From Streptomyces sp. NBC_01235 (GTDB lineage: Bacteria > Actinomycetota > Actinomycetes > Streptomycetales > Streptomycetaceae): a DNA stretch of 64,000 nucleotides. Of the stretch, positions 32,444 through 41,891 are shown one piece after another; within the stretch, counting starts at the first letter, position 1; every line of letters begins with the position of its first letter. A program made the position numbers and the translations under genes. Below the pieces are notes generated by a model. That model was not told where the DNA came from. It did not search any database and worked only from the letters and a program-made list of their open reading frames with translations. The DNA lies in contig NZ_CP108513.1 of NCBI RefSeq assembly GCF_035989285.1, positions 496,001-560,000 on the forward strand, given 5' to 3'.

Positions 32444-34105
32444 ATGGTCAAGACGCACGTCTCCACGCACGAGTTGATCGCCGGGAGGTACCGGCTGCTC
32501 GACGTCGTCCACCGGGAGACGAACCGCGTCAGCTGGTACGGCGAGTACGTCGAGGACACCGGGGCGGCGCGGCCGTGCCTGGTCACCAGGATCGGACTGC
32601 CCGCCGATCAGGGCGAGGAAAAGGCGCGTCAGGCCGCCGACCGGGTCCTGCGCATGTCGGAGACGGTGGCGCGGCTGTGCCCGGGCCGGATCGCCGCGGT
32701 CGTCGACGCCGTGGAGGAGGAGGGCTCCCTGTGGACCGTCACCGAATGGATCGACGGCCTGCCCCTGGGTCAACTCCTGGCGCAGAAGGGGGCGTTCAGT
32801 CCCGCCAGGGCCGCGGCGATCGGGCTGGAGCTGCTCGACGTGCTCGAGGTCGCGCACGGTGAGGGCATCACCCACGGCGAGCTGAGCCCCGGCCAGATCT
32901 TCCTGCGGGCCCGCGGCCCGCTCGTCCTCACCGGCTTCGGACTGGCGGGTGCGACCCTCGCGCCGCGGGTGGCGGCCCCGTCGTACGCCTCGCCCGAGCA
33001 GGCCCGGGACGAGCGGATCGGTCCGGCGGCCGACCTGTGGGCGCTGGGCGCGATCCTCTACACGATGGTCGAGGGACGGCCGCCGTACCGGGACCGGGAC
33101 CGGCCCGAGAGCACGCTGAAGGGCGTGGACCGGCTGCCGCTGCGCACCCCGCTGCGCGCGGGCCCGCTCACCGGAACCGTGCAGGGGCTGCTGCGCAAGG
33201 ACTCCCGGGAACGGCTGACCCGGACGGTCGTACGCCAGTCCCTCACCCGGGTGCTGGACGAGGACCCGCACGACGTCATGCCCGCCCCGAAGCTGAGGCG
33301 TGCCTGCGCCGCGGCCCGGCACATCGGTCCGCAGTGGAGCGGCCGTGCCATGGCGGCCGGGACGGCGCTGGCCGTCGTCACGGTGGCGGTCGCCGCGCTC
33401 GCCGTGACCCACCAACTGCCCGACAGTGACGACACGGCGTCGGGCGGCGCGCAGGCCCGGCCGTCCGCGTCCGCCGCGACGCCCGGCGAGGACGCCGGTG
33501 ACAGAGCCCCCGCGACGCCGACCGCACCCCCGACCGAGCCGAGCAGCCCGTCCCCCAGCACGTCCACCGACGCCTCTCCCTCGGCGCCCCCATCGGCGCC
33601 CCCCTCGGCGCCGCCCTCTGCCTCCGCCGACGCCCTCCCGGACGGCTACCGCGTCTACCGCGCGCCCGAGGGCTTCTCGGTCGCCCTGCCCGCCGGCTGG
33701 AAGCGGCTGGAGACCGCGCGCGGCGACGATCAGGCGTACCGCATCACCTTCGGGGCGACCGGCGACCCGCGCACCCTCGCGGTCACCTACAGCGAGAGCG
33801 CCGGACCGGACCCGGTGGCCGTCTGGCGCGACGAGGTCGAGCCCAATCTGAAGAAGAACGACGGTTTCCGGCGGATCGGCGACATCGAGGCGACCACGTA
33901 CCAGGGGTACAAGGCCGCCGACATGGAGTGGCTCGAAGACGTCGACGGCACACAGGTGCGCACGTTCGGCCGGGGCTTTCTGCTCGGCGGGCACCGCAGC
34001 TTCTCACTGCGCTGGACGACGCCCGCCGTGGACTGGGACAAGAAAGCCAACCGGCAGGCCCTGGACACGTTCCTGCGGACCTTCCGGCCGGGTTCAGCCG
34101 CCTGA
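32444..34105 (+). CDS. Receptor-like protein pseudokinase with single membrane span
   Basis: 553 residues from ATG 32444 (GAGGG seven bases upstream). Residues about 12-280 have the Ser/Thr kinase fold, but the catalytic residues are gone. No glycine loop or VAIK lysine is visible, the HRDLKPEN loop reads HGELSPGQ (144-151) and DFG reads GFG (164-166). The activation-segment APE (YASPEQ) and DLWALG are kept. A membrane helix (AMAAGTALAVVTVAVAALAV) is followed by a Ser/Pro-rich stalk with three SAPP repeats, then an extracellular domain of about 150 residues. It probably acts as a scaffold or allosteric partner. Its 3' end overlaps the convergent hydrolase gene by 12 bp. Confidence 0.85.
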   Translation: MVKTHVSTHELIAGRYRLLDVVHRETNRVSWYGEYVEDTGAARPCLVTRIGLPADQGEEKARQAADRVLRMSETVARLCPGRIAAVVDAVEEEGSLWTVTEWIDGLPLGQLLAQKGAFSPARAAAIGLELLDVLEVAHGEGITHGELSPGQIFLRARGPLVLTGFGLAGATLAPRVAAPSYASPEQARDERIGPAADLWALGAILYTMVEGRPPYRDRDRPESTLKGVDRLPLRTPLRAGPLTGTVQGLLRKDSRERLTRTVVRQSLTRVLDEDPHDVMPAPKLRRACAAARHIGPQWSGRAMAAGTALAVVTVAVAALAVTHQLPDSDDTASGGAQARPSASAATPGEDAGDRAPATPTAPPTEPSSPSPSTSTDASPSAPPSAPPSAPPSASADALPDGYRVYRAPEGFSVALPAGWKRLETARGDDQAYRITFGATGDPRTLAVTYSESAGPDPVAVWRDEVEPNLKKNDGFRRIGDIEATTYQGYKAADMEWLEDVDGTQVRTFGRGFLLGGHRSFSLRWTTPAVDWDKKANRQALDTFLRTFRPGSAA

Positions 34106-35578
34106 CCGGGGCGAGCGGGGTGATCCGGGCGACCGGCGTGGTGCGCGCAGCGAGCGCAGCGCGCCGCCGTGCAGGGGCTGCGTGTCCCAGCGGGCGGTGA
34201 AGGTCCGGTCGATGAGGGAGCACGTCACCCGCAGGCGGTGCGGGGTCTCGAGGAAGGCGATGTGCGCGGTGATCGTGTCTGCGTCGGTCCACCCGCCGCT
34301 CACGGCGGTGGGCAGCGGCTCGTCGGTCACGTGCCAGCCGCCGGACCCCAGGGGGAACTCCAGTCGCCGGCCGCCCGCTTCCTCCAGGAGGGTCAGTGTC
34401 CAGCCGTCGGTGCCCCCGGTGACGGCGGCGCCGGTCAGTTCCGGCTGGTCGGCGCAGACACCGCCGCGGGGTGTGAACGCGGCGCCCGACCACTCCCCGC
34501 CCCGCTCCGGTGGCGCGGGCTTCCCGGGGGCCGGTGGAAGCGCGAGCCGCGCCAGACGCCGCGCGAGGGCCTCGTCGCAGTCCTCGTGGCCGGTCAGCGG
34601 CCGCGGCCCGAACGCCGGCAGCAGATGCTCCCAGACGAGGGTGAGCAGCGCCTGCATGTCGTTCGTCGCCCCGGTCGCGGCGATCACGGCGTCGTGCTCG
34701 GGCAGGACCAGACAGAACTGTCCGTAGGCCCCGTCGCCGCGGTAGCCGTGCCGGGAGCGCCAGAACTGGAAGCCGTAGCCTCGGTCCCAGTCCGCACGGT
34801 CCGCGCCGGCCGTCGCACCGGGCGCCGTCGCCACCTGCTCGCGCGTCGCCTCGGTGACCCACTCCCGCGACAGCAGCCGCTCGCCGTCCCACACGCCCTC
34901 GTCCAGATACAGCTGACCCAGCCGGGCGATCGCGTCGGTGGTGCCGTGCAGCCCGCTGAAGCCGAGTTCGCGGCCGGAGGCGTCGGTCAGCCAGGCGACC
35001 TCGCCGATGCCGAGCGGGTCCAGCAGTCGCGGCCGCAGATACGCGGTGAGCGATTCGCCCGTGACCCGCTGCACGATCGCGGCAAGCGTGTAGGTGGCGG
35101 GCTGGTTGTACGCGAACACGGTTCCCGGGTCCCGGTCCGGCGGCAGCAGCAGGAAGCCGCGGACCAGGTCGTCGGGGTCGAGCGCGTGCGCCCGCTCGTA
35201 GGTCTCCGCCTCGTGCCCGCTCGCCATCGCCGCCACGTGCCGCACCAGCATCGCGCGGCTGCGCGGGTCTGTGACGTCCGCGTCGAGCTCCGGGAAGTAC
35301 GAGAGCACCGGGTCATCGAGGCCGATCAGCCCCTCGGCGAGGGCGAACCCGGCGGCCGTGGACGTGAAGCTCTTGCTGAGCGAGTACAGCAGGTGGAGCC
35401 GGTCGGGGGTGTACGGCTCCCACCAGCCGGAGGCGACGAGCCGGCCGTGGCGCAGGATCACCAGACTGTGCGGCTCGACGATCTCGGCCGCCTCCACGGC
35501 GTCGAGGAAGGCGAGGACGCCACAGGCGTCGACGCCCTGGGCGGACGGGGGGCTCGAAGGCAGGGGGCGGGCGCTCAT
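34094..35578 (-). CDS. Beta-lactamase-like serine hydrolase (class C/EstB fold)
   Basis: 494 residues, no clear signal peptide. The nucleophile motif SxxK is in LLYSLSKSFTSTAAG, the tyrosine motif is FAYNQPATYTLAA, and a third-motif HGYRGDGAYGQFCLV region follows. These place it with penicillin-binding-protein/class C beta-lactamase-like esterases and peptidases. The C-terminal about 170 residues form an extra beta-rich domain. The cytoplasmic location suggests an esterase or peptidase rather than an antibiotic-resistance enzyme. Convergent with the pseudokinase gene, 12-bp overlap. Divergent from the F420-type oxidoreductase. Confidence 0.85.
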   Translation of the reverse strand: MSARPLPSSPPSAQGVDACGVLAFLDAVEAAEIVEPHSLVILRHGRLVASGWWEPYTPDRLHLLYSLSKSFTSTAAGFALAEGLIGLDDPVLSYFPELDADVTDPRSRAMLVRHVAAMASGHEAETYERAHALDPDDLVRGFLLLPPDRDPGTVFAYNQPATYTLAAIVQRVTGESLTAYLRPRLLDPLGIGEVAWLTDASGRELGFSGLHGTTDAIARLGQLYLDEGVWDGERLLSREWVTEATREQVATAPGATAGADRADWDRGYGFQFWRSRHGYRGDGAYGQFCLVLPEHDAVIAATGATNDMQALLTLVWEHLLPAFGPRPLTGHEDCDEALARRLARLALPPAPGKPAPPERGGEWSGAAFTPRGGVCADQPELTGAAVTGGTDGWTLTLLEEAGGRRLEFPLGSGGWHVTDEPLPTAVSGGWTDADTITAHIAFLETPHRLRVTCSLIDRTFTARWDTQPLHGGALRSLRAPRRSPGSPRSPRSGG

Positions 35579-35672
35579 GCCTGCATCCTGCCCCGGACCG
35601 CGGACGACGATCGACGGCTCTTCACGTCACGGGGGCCCGTTTCCTCCCCCGGCGGCCGGGGACTCGCGTCCC

Positions 35673-36644
35673 ATGGTGCGAATCGGATACACGATGATGA
35701 CCGAACAGGCCGGCCCTCGTGAACTGGTCGACCACGTGGTGCGCGCCGAAGAGGCGGGCTTCGACTTCTCGGTGACGTCGGACCACTACTTTCCGTGGCT
35801 GCGTGCGCAGGGGCACTCACCGTACGCGTGGAGCGTGCTCGGAGCCGCCGCCCAGGCCACGTCACGCATTCCGCTGATGACGTACGTGACGTGTCCGACC
35901 TTCCGCTACCACCCGGCGGTGGTGGCGCAGAAGGCGGCGACGATGCAGCTGCTGTCCGAGGGACGCTTCCGGCTCGGGCTCGGCTCCGGGGAGAATCTCA
36001 ACGAGCATGTGGTGGGCGGTGGCTGGCCCGCCGTGGACGTGCGGCACGAGATGCTGGAGGAGGCCGTGGAGATCATCCGCGCGCTGTTCGAGGGCGGACA
36101 CGTGACGCGGCACGGCACCCACTACGACGTGGACTCGGCCCGGTTGTGGGACCTTCCCGACGAGCCGCCGCCGATCGGCATCGCCGTCTCCGGCGAGCAG
36201 TCCTGCGAACTGGCGGGCCGGCTGGGCGATCTGGTGATCGCCACGGAGCCCGAGTCCGGTCTGCTGGAGGCGTTCGACCGGCACGGCGGCGCGGGCAAGC
36301 CGCGCGTGGGCCAGCTCCCCGTCTGCCACGACCCCGACCGGGACACGGCCGTGCGGCGCGCGCACGCCCAGTTCCGCTGGTTCGGCAACGGCTGGAAGGT
36401 GAACTCCGAACTGCCGCACCCGGACTCCTTCGAGTCGGCGACGCAGTTCGTGACGCCCGACGACGTCGCCTCGGCGATCCCCTGCGGCGACGATCCCGAC
36501 GACTTCGTCGAGGCCGTACGCCCGTACGCCGAAGCCGGGTTCACGGAGATCGCCCTGGTGCAGATCGGCGGCGACTCGCAGCCGGCGTACCTGGACTGGG
36601 CGGAGAAGACCCTGCTGCCCGCGCTGCGCGAGGCCCTCGGCTGA
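35673..36644 (+). CDS. LLM-class F420-dependent oxidoreductase
   Basis: 323 residues. Luciferase-like TIM barrel starting VRIGYTMMTEQAGPRELVDHVVRAEEAGFDF, with SDHYFPWL and FRLGLGSGENLNEHVVGGGWP typical of the F420-dependent glucose-6-phosphate-dehydrogenase-like branch. The cofactor is therefore expected to be F420 rather than FMN. Substrate unknown. ATG 35673 or GTG 35676 may be used. Transcribed alone, divergent from the serine hydrolase. Confidence 0.88.
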   Translation: MVRIGYTMMTEQAGPRELVDHVVRAEEAGFDFSVTSDHYFPWLRAQGHSPYAWSVLGAAAQATSRIPLMTYVTCPTFRYHPAVVAQKAATMQLLSEGRFRLGLGSGENLNEHVVGGGWPAVDVRHEMLEEAVEIIRALFEGGHVTRHGTHYDVDSARLWDLPDEPPPIGIAVSGEQSCELAGRLGDLVIATEPESGLLEAFDRHGGAGKPRVGQLPVCHDPDRDTAVRRAHAQFRWFGNGWKVNSELPHPDSFESATQFVTPDDVASAIPCGDDPDDFVEAVRPYAEAGFTEIALVQIGGDSQPAYLDWAEKTLLPALREALG

Positions 36645-36765
36645 CCGGCCGCCGCACCCCGCACACGGGTCTGTCAAAGCATCGCCAATGGGTCGATATA
36701 GGCTGCCGGTCTGCACTTTCGCAGTACCGATCCTATGTCCAGCAGCCCGTAGAGGAGAGTCATCC

Positions 36766-37818
36766 GTGACCCTGGCGATCGACCTGCCCGAGACATCCCC
36801 CCAGACGTCCCCCGCGCCCCTGTCCGACCTCGTGGCGCGCGACGCCCGCGAGTTCGGCGTCTACGCGCGGACCGGCGGGTGGGCCTTCGGCCTGATGGTG
36901 GCGCGCAGCGTCCGGCCGGGCGGCCAGAGCGCGGACGAGACGCCGAAGGTGTCGGCGAAGGAGTTCGCCGAGCTGGCCGGCTGCTCCCCCGAGCGCGTCA
37001 TGCGGTACTACAAGGCCTGGGACCGGGCCGCCGACGACGGTCTCGTCCCGCACTTCGAGGAGCTGGCGCCGGGCCAGGAGGTCGAGCTGCCGGACGCCGA
37101 GGTGTGGCTGACCTACTACGTCTCGCGTTCCAGCGCCACCTCCGAGCGCGGCACCGCGATCGCGGAGGCCGCCGAGGCCGAGGGCATCCGGCCGACGAAG
37201 GCGCTGGAGGTCGCGGAGAACCCCACCGCCTTGCGCGCCGCGATCCTCGCCGACCCCTCGACCGCCCGCGCGGCCCGCTCCGCCCTCCTGGACCGCATCA
37301 AGGAGGACCCGGACCTCCAGGCCGCGCTGGCCCGTGACGTCGTGCGCACCGACGACCTGAAGAAGGCCGTGGCCACGGAGAGCCGCTCGGCCGACCGCAT
37401 CGGGTACGTGCGCCAGATCGCCGAGTCCGGCCAGGTGAAGACTCCCGCGGGGCAGACCATCGACGCGCCCGTCGAGCTGCGCCAGGAGGCCGAACGGCAC
37501 CTCTCGCTGATCGACGAGCTCGACGACGGCGAGGACGCGGGCGAGTGGGCGACCGAGGCCTACGACACGATGAAGAGCCTCGTCGTCGAGACCGTGGAGG
37601 CCGATCCCGAGCTGCGCGTCCAGGAGCGGCGCACGAAGTTCTACAGCAGCCTGCAACGGGCGACGAAGGTCTTCGAGGAGCTCACCTTCGACGACGTCGA
37701 CGCGCAGGACTTCTACGAGGACGACATGGTGCAGCAGTTGGAGGAGCTCCAGCAGGCGATCGGCAGCTGCATCACCGCGCTGCGCGGCGCGCGGGGCGAC
37801 GCGCCCGCAGCCGGGTAG
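36766..37818 (+). CDS. Conserved-looking protein of unknown function with HTH-like segment
   Basis: 350 residues from GTG 36766, with a strong RBS AGAGGAGAG. Not recognised as a named family. What is visible: an N-terminal region (about 60-100) VSAKEFAELAGCSPERVMRYYKAWDRAA that resembles a helix-turn-helix, then long acidic alpha-helical stretches (EEDPDLQAALARDV..., EAERHLSLIDELDDGEDAGEW), with no membrane segment or enzyme motif. It could be a DNA-binding or nucleoid-type protein. The strong RBS suggests substantial expression. A TATAGG element near 36698 may be its -10 box. Confidence 0.6.
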   Translation: MTLAIDLPETSPQTSPAPLSDLVARDAREFGVYARTGGWAFGLMVARSVRPGGQSADETPKVSAKEFAELAGCSPERVMRYYKAWDRAADDGLVPHFEELAPGQEVELPDAEVWLTYYVSRSSATSERGTAIAEAAEAEGIRPTKALEVAENPTALRAAILADPSTARAARSALLDRIKEDPDLQAALARDVVRTDDLKKAVATESRSADRIGYVRQIAESGQVKTPAGQTIDAPVELRQEAERHLSLIDELDDGEDAGEWATEAYDTMKSLVVETVEADPELRVQERRTKFYSSLQRATKVFEELTFDDVDAQDFYEDDMVQQLEELQQAIGSCITALRGARGDAPAAG

Positions 37819-37867
37819 CCGTACTCACGCCGCACCCCGGCGTCACTGTTGTCGTAGGCCCCCGGCG

Positions 37868-38365
37868 TCACTGCGTCGTGTAGCGGCGCCGGGTCCACAG
37901 CGGCAGCACGAACCAGCACAGCGCGTACCAGGCGACCACGCCGGAGACCAGCCAGGGCACGTAGTCGTCGTGGGTGGCCACCCGCAGGATCAGCAGCAGC
38001 GAGGCGGTCATGGTGGCGAGCAGCAGGAGCAGGCCGACGAGGGTCAGCCGGGACGCCCACCGCACCGCCTGCGGCTTCACCCGCCGTCCGGAGACCAGGC
38101 GGTGCAGGGAGACGGGGCCGATGAGCGCGCCGGTCGCGCAGGCGCCCAGGACGACGGTCACGATGTAGATGACCTGGTCGGTTTGTGGCAGGTCGGCATA
38201 GCGCGGGGTGAACACCACGGTCAGCAGGAAGCCGAAGAGGATCTGCACGCCTGTCTGGGCGACGCGGACCTCCTGGATGAGCTCGCCCCACATGCGGTCG
38301 GCTCGCTCCTCCTCGGTCTCGTCGCGCCCCCTGCCCCGTTCGGCTCCTGCCGCGGTGTCCGTCAC
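37868..38365 (-). CDS. DUF6328-type four-helix membrane protein
   Basis: 165 residues. After an acidic/basic cytoplasmic start the motif ELIQEVRVAQTGVQILFGFLLTVVF, with the characteristic RVAQTGVQ, matches DUF6328 proteins of actinobacteria. Four hydrophobic helices are visible, about 38-56, 68-88, 107-126 and 135-155. A basic loop RLVSGRRVKPQAVRW lies in the middle. Function unknown. Transcribed alone between a convergent unknown gene and an aldo/keto reductase. Confidence 0.8.
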   Translation of the reverse strand: MTDTAAGAERGRGRDETEEERADRMWGELIQEVRVAQTGVQILFGFLLTVVFTPRYADLPQTDQVIYIVTVVLGACATGALIGPVSLHRLVSGRRVKPQAVRWASRLTLVGLLLLLATMTASLLLILRVATHDDYVPWLVSGVVAWYALCWFVLPLWTRRRYTTQ

Positions 38366-38461
38366 GTGGCCTCCTCCGCCCGGTTCGAGTGCCTCCTTTG
38401 ACCTCTCTCCCGGCGAGTACCCCGTGGGCGGCGATCGTCCCGCGGTCGCCGCCCGGGTGGC

Positions 38462-39445
38462 CTACCAGCGTCCCTCGACCTGCTCCTTGATGCGGCGGTC
38501 GTACAGGTCGCGGACGGCCGCGAGGGTCTCGTCGGAGAGCTCCGGGAGCCTGGCGGCGGCCGCGTTGGCGCGGGCCTGCTCGGGCGAGCGAGCACCCGGG
38601 ATCACGGTGGTCACACCGGGCTGCTGGATGATCCAGCGCAGCGCCAGCTGGGCCGGGGTGTACCCCTCGGGCGCGAGGGCCGCGAACTCGACGGCGGCCT
38701 CGACACCGGTGGCGTAGTCGACACCGGAGAACGTCTCGCCCTGGTCGAAGGACTCGCCGTGCCGGTTGTAGGCGCGGTGGTCGTTCTCCGGGAAGACGGT
38801 GTCCTTGGTGTACTTGCCCGAGAGCAGTCCGGAGGCGAGCGGGACGCGGGCGATGATGCCGACGCCGGTCTCCCGGGCCGCCGGGAGCACCTCGTACAGG
38901 GGCTTCAGGCGGAACGGGTTGAGGATGATCTGCACGCTCGCCACGCCCGGCCGGGCGATCGCGGTGAGGGCCTCGGCGCAGGTCTCCACGCTGACGCCGT
39001 AGTGCGCGATGCGCTCCTCCTCGACGAGGGTGTCGAGCGCGTCGAAGACCTCGTCGCTGGAGTAGACGGGGGTGGGCGGGCAGTGCAACTGCACCAGGTC
39101 GATGCGGTCGACGCCGAGGTTGCGGCGGGAGCGGTCGTTCCAGGCGCGGAAGTTGTCCAGGACGTAGTTCTCCGGGATCTGGTCGACCCGGCGGCCCATC
39201 TTGGTGGCGACCAGCACGTGCAGGTCGGGCCGACTGCCCAGGAACGTGGCGATGGTCTGCTCGCTGCGTCCGTCGCCGTAGACGTCGGCGGTGTCGAAGA
39301 AGGTGACGCCCGACTCGGCCGCCGCCTCCAGAACCGTCAGGGCCTCCTTGTCGTCGACGTCTCCCCAGTCGGCGCCCAGTTGCCAGGTGCCGAGACCGAC
39401 GACGGATGCGTGCTGACCAGACCTACCGAATTCGCGCTCGTCCAT
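38462..39445 (-). CDS. Aldo/keto reductase
   Basis: 327 residues, TIM barrel. The catalytic Asp and Tyr are in FFDTADVYGDGRSE, the Lys in VLVATKMGRR and the His in DLVQLHCPP. NADPH binding is in GVTTVIPGARSPEQARAN near the C-terminus. This is the AKR pattern of general carbonyl reductases. Substrate unknown. Divergent from the cholesterol-oxidase-like gene with 137 bp between the starts. Confidence 0.9.
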   Translation of the reverse strand: MDEREFGRSGQHASVVGLGTWQLGADWGDVDDKEALTVLEAAAESGVTFFDTADVYGDGRSEQTIATFLGSRPDLHVLVATKMGRRVDQIPENYVLDNFRAWNDRSRRNLGVDRIDLVQLHCPPTPVYSSDEVFDALDTLVEEERIAHYGVSVETCAEALTAIARPGVASVQIILNPFRLKPLYEVLPAARETGVGIIARVPLASGLLSGKYTKDTVFPENDHRAYNRHGESFDQGETFSGVDYATGVEAAVEFAALAPEGYTPAQLALRWIIQQPGVTTVIPGARSPEQARANAAAARLPELSDETLAAVRDLYDRRIKEQVEGRW

Positions 39446-39582
39446 GAGGTCAGTCTGTCATCCGTGGTGACCTGGTGCGGAACGGGCCGCTCCAGGCTGC
39501 CACCTGTGAATCTTTCACCCGCAAGAGTGACGCTGTTCGACCGTGCGGCCGTATGTGCCGAACTGGCCTCTAGCGTGAGTGC

Positions 39583-41307
39583 GTGACTGATCGTTCACTG
39601 AGCAACCATCAACCGGGGGACCCTTCTTGGACCCGCCGCGGCTTCCTGCGCACCGCGGCCGCGACCCTGGCCGCCGCCCCCGTCCTGGTGGCCGCCGACC
39701 CGGCCGTCGCCGCGCAGGAGCTGCCGGACTTTCCCCCGGACGTCTTCCTCTCCCGTACGGCGTACCGGAACTGGGACGGCGAGATCACCGTGACCGGCCT
39801 GTGGGCGTGCGCGCCCGCGGGGCCCGACCAGGTGGTCGGCGTCGTCAACTGGGCCTGGCGGCACGGCTGGACGGTACGGCCCCGGGGCGCGTCGCACGGC
39901 TGGTCGCCGCTGACCGTCGCGGAGGACACGTCGGCGGACGCGCCGGTCCTGCTCGTCGACACCGCTCCGCATCTGACCGGCCTGGCCCTGGTCGGGTCCG
40001 ACGCGGTGCGCGCCGGGACCGGTGTCACGCTGGAGGACCTGCTCACCTTCCTCGAAGGCCATGGCCTCGGTGTCACCGCCGCACCGGCCCCCGGCGACCT
40101 CACGCTGGGCGGCGCGCTGGCCGTCGACGCGCACGGCACGGCCGTACCGGCGCGGGGCGAGGAGCGGCTGCCCGGGCAGACCTACGGCTCGCTCAGCAAC
40201 CGTGTGCTCTCCCTGACGGCCGTGGTGTGGGACGCGGACGGCGGGGCGTACGGCTTGCGGACGTATCGCCGTGACGAGGCGGACGGCGCGGCGCTGCTCA
40301 CGCATCTCGGGCGGTCGCTGGTGACCGAGGTGGTGCTGCGGGTGGGTGCCGACAGCAACCTGCGGTGTGTCAGCCGTACGGACATTCCGGCGAAGGAGCT
40401 GTTCGCGGCGCCCGGCACGAAGGGGCGGACGCTGGCGAGCTTCCTGGAGTCCGACGGGCGGGTGGAGGCCATCTGGTTCGCGTTCACCGAGTCCCCGTGG
40501 TTCAAGGTGTGGTCCGTCGAACCGACGAAGCCGCTCACCTCGCGGCACGTGACGTCGCCGTACCCGTACCCCTTCTCCGACAACGTCCCGACACTGGTGG
40601 CGGACCTGGCCGGGCGGATGGTCGCGGACGGGGCCTGGTATCTGGCGCCGGTGCTCGGCAACGCGCAACTCGACGTGGCCGCGGTCGGGCTCGTGGCGAC
40701 CCTGTCGGCGGACATCTGGGGGCCGTCGAAGAACACGCTGCTGTACATCAGGCCGACCACGCTGCGGGTGCACGCCAACGGGTACGCGGTACTGACCGGC
40801 CGGGACCAGGTGCAGCGTGTCGTCGCCGAGTTCACCTCCTTCTACCGGGAGCGGCTGGCCGCGTACGCCGCCCTGGGCCGCTTCCCCGTCAACGGCTCGG
40901 TGGAGATCCGGGTGACCGGCCTCGACGACCCGGCGGAGGCCCAACTCGCCGGCGCCCGGCCGCCGTCGCTCTCCGCGCTGCGCCCCGACCCCGACCACCC
41001 CGAGTGGGACACGGCCGTCTGGCTGGACGTGCTGACGCTCCCGGGGACGCCGTACACCGAGGCGTTCTACCGCGGGCTCGAGCGCTTCCTGCTCGCGACC
41101 TACGACGGCACGCACGCCCTCACCCGGGTGGAGTGGTCGAAGGGCTGGGGATACACGGACGAGGCCGCGTGGAGTGACGGGGAGGTTCTGGGGACGGTGG
41201 TGCCGGAGTCCTTCGGTTCCGCGTGGGACGAGGCCGCGGATGCACTGGAACGGCAGGACCCGCACCGGGTGTTCCGGGCACCGCTGCACGGGCGGCTGTT
41301 CCCCTAG
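39583..41307 (+). CDS. Class II (VAO-type) cholesterol oxidase, Tat-exported
   Basis: 574 residues from GTG 39583. The twin-arginine signal TRRGFLRTAAATLAAAPVLVAA covers residues 17-38. The FAD domain has VRPRGASHGWSP with H105 in the position that carries covalent FAD in the vanillyl-alcohol-oxidase/BCO2 cholesterol oxidases. The large C-terminal substrate domain (from about residue 250) has the segments SRTDIPAKELFA and WFKVWSVEPTKPL expected of that family. It oxidises 3-beta-hydroxysterols outside the cell with O2, giving H2O2. Its stop TAG and that of the convergent tetR gene share CTAG. Confidence 0.88.
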   Translation: MTDRSLSNHQPGDPSWTRRGFLRTAAATLAAAPVLVAADPAVAAQELPDFPPDVFLSRTAYRNWDGEITVTGLWACAPAGPDQVVGVVNWAWRHGWTVRPRGASHGWSPLTVAEDTSADAPVLLVDTAPHLTGLALVGSDAVRAGTGVTLEDLLTFLEGHGLGVTAAPAPGDLTLGGALAVDAHGTAVPARGEERLPGQTYGSLSNRVLSLTAVVWDADGGAYGLRTYRRDEADGAALLTHLGRSLVTEVVLRVGADSNLRCVSRTDIPAKELFAAPGTKGRTLASFLESDGRVEAIWFAFTESPWFKVWSVEPTKPLTSRHVTSPYPYPFSDNVPTLVADLAGRMVADGAWYLAPVLGNAQLDVAAVGLVATLSADIWGPSKNTLLYIRPTTLRVHANGYAVLTGRDQVQRVVAEFTSFYRERLAAYAALGRFPVNGSVEIRVTGLDDPAEAQLAGARPPSLSALRPDPDHPEWDTAVWLDVLTLPGTPYTEAFYRGLERFLLATYDGTHALTRVEWSKGWGYTDEAAWSDGEVLGTVVPESFGSAWDEAADALERQDPHRVFRAPLHGRLFP

Positions 41308-41891
41308 GGCGTCAGATGGGCCTGGACCGTCGGGCCGTACCGGTCGACGATGTCCTCGACGGGCATCGCTCGCACTCCCCTTCCACGGGCGATGCCGAAC
41401 ATCACGCCCAGGCCGAGGAGGGCGGCGAGGGCGAGTTCGGCGCGTACGGCCGCGTCGGGGCCGGTGAGGCGGGCGGCGAGGCGTTCGGTGACCTGGGCGC
41501 GGAAGTTGGTCCGCAGGATGTCCCCGTGGTCGCCGTGCAGGGGGGCGAAGACGATGCGCAGCACGGGGTCGGCGCCGCGCTCGCGCTGGCCGACCACGAC
41601 ATGCCGGACCATGTGGCGGCCCAGGTCCTCCAGCGGGCCGGCCAGGAGAGCCTCGGCGTCCTCCTCGAAGGACATCACGCGGGCGAAGAGGGCGTCCTTG
41701 TTACCGAAGTACTTCAGGATCAGGGGCGGGCTCACCCCGGCGCGCTCCGCGACGGCCTTGAGGGTGATGTCCGCGTGGGCGTGGCGGGCCAGGAGATGGC
41801 GGGCGGCGCGCAGGATGGCCGCCTTGGTCGCCTCGGCGTCCCGACGTGCGGGCGCCGCGGAGGTTCCGGACGGGGTGTTCACGGCACTCAT
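41304..41891 (-). CDS. TetR-family regulator of the adjacent MFS exporter
   Basis: 195 residues from ATG 41891, which overlaps the MFS stop by 4 bp (ATGA). The N-terminal helix-turn-helix is DITLKAVAERAGVSPPLILKYFGNKDALFARV. The C-terminal half resembles the TetR_C_17 type. It is translationally coupled to the MFS transporter, and its likely operator is the pair of GTGAAT-ATTCAC palindromes at 43409-43447 ahead of the operon. Confidence 0.9.
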   Translation of the reverse strand: MSAVNTPSGTSAAPARRDAEATKAAILRAARHLLARHAHADITLKAVAERAGVSPPLILKYFGNKDALFARVMSFEEDAEALLAGPLEDLGRHMVRHVVVGQRERGADPVLRIVFAPLHGDHGDILRTNFRAQVTERLAARLTGPDAAVRAELALAALLGLGVMFGIARGRGVRAMPVEDIVDRYGPTVQAHLTP

